In this document: positions 5,551-5,645 of the stretch, piece by piece
Position numbering within the stretch: the stretch's first letter is position 1
Layout: the number at the start of each line of letters is the position of its first letter
Assembly: GCA_000494145.1 (NCBI GenBank)
Contig: AWOE01000089.1
Coordinates: forward strand, 1,442 to 7,086
Direction of reading: 5' to 3'
DNA from: Candidatus Calditenuaceae archaeon JGI OTU-1
GTDB lineage: Archaea > Thermoproteota > Nitrososphaeria_A > Caldarchaeales > Calditenuaceae
DNA: 5,645 nucleotides
Notes under the pieces: generated by a model
Told to the model about the DNA's origin: nothing
Seen by the model: the letters and a program-made list of their open reading frames with translations, nothing else
Database searches by the model: none
Made by a program: the position numbers and the translations under genes

Positions 5551-5645
5551 GGTGGTAGCTGACGACGAGCAGACAGGCAGGATATCGCTGAGGTTTCAGC
5601 AGCTCTATCCGAGGAACGTGAAGTTGCTCGTGAGGAGGAGGTTCT
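5551..5645 (+). repeat. 95-base exact inverted copy of an internal glycosyltransferase segment, reaching the window edge
   Basis: Base by base, 5551-5645 equals the reverse complement of 887-981 with no mismatch. Read on the plus strand it encodes glycosyltransferase residues from about V111 to F141 (start VVADDEQTGR). The identity is exact at silent positions too, so it is not a paralogous gene but the same DNA joined in inverted orientation. It ends at the last base of the window, so the full extent is unknown. Confidence 0.97.

Noticed and set aside
5098..5562. Plus-strand open frame of 154 codons opposite the DUF309 gene
   Set aside because: It lies antisense to clear DUF309 motifs and ends only after crossing into the duplicated segment.
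5498..5645. A second, divergent glycosyltransferase gene starting at the plus-strand ATG at 5498
   Set aside because: The frame is open and leads into VVADDEQTGR, but the match to the first copy is exact DNA identity beginning abruptly at 5551 with unrelated sequence before it. This is a join, not a second gene with its own N-terminus.
1..5645. CRISPR array, tRNA, rRNA, insertion sequence or transposase
   Set aside because: No spaced direct repeats, cloverleaf or rRNA-like stretches, and no transposase motifs were seen on either strand. The only long repeat is the inverted pair at 887-981 and 5551-5645.

Overview
The window is 5645 bases of gene-dense, GC-rich DNA. All seven protein genes lie on the minus strand, so transcription runs from high to low coordinates. 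It looks archaeal, probably from a thermophilic TACK-type lineage (Crenarchaeota, Korarchaeota, Aigarchaeota or Thaumarchaeota; I cannot choose between them). The reasons are an archaeal/eukaryal-type deoxyhypusine synthase, a small archaeal winged-helix protein, a zinc-ribbon protein resembling the thaumarchaeal output domain TackOD1, arginine written mostly as AGG, and TATA-like boxes 26-29 bases before start codons, as on archaeal leaderless mRNAs.

Layout in transcription order: a DUF309 protein (5499-4897); a single-anchor exported protein with an OB-like domain (4840-4331); a T-tract terminator and a new promoter (about 4300-4263); then a possible five-gene operon. The five genes are a polytopic membrane protein (4240-3608), a winged-helix DNA-binding protein that overlaps it by 4 bases (3611-3336), deoxyhypusine synthase (3294-2326), a TackOD1-like zinc-ribbon protein (2281-1307) and a membrane family 2 glycosyltransferase that overlaps the last by an ATGA (1310 to beyond base 1). 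There is no gene-free stretch longer than 100 bases apart from the right edge.

Two gene pairs suggest functional units. The membrane protein and its winged-helix partner could sense and transmit a membrane or envelope signal. The zinc-ribbon protein and the processive-type glycosyltransferase could be a regulated surface-polysaccharide synthase. Deoxyhypusine synthase is a housekeeping enzyme that modifies translation factor aIF5A.

The most striking structural signal is at the right edge. Bases 5551-5645 are an exact reverse complement of 887-981, which lies inside the glycosyltransferase gene. The match runs to the last base. The likeliest explanation is a chimeric or assembly-graph end rather than biology. 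It also means that whatever truly lies upstream of the DUF309 gene is not visible here.
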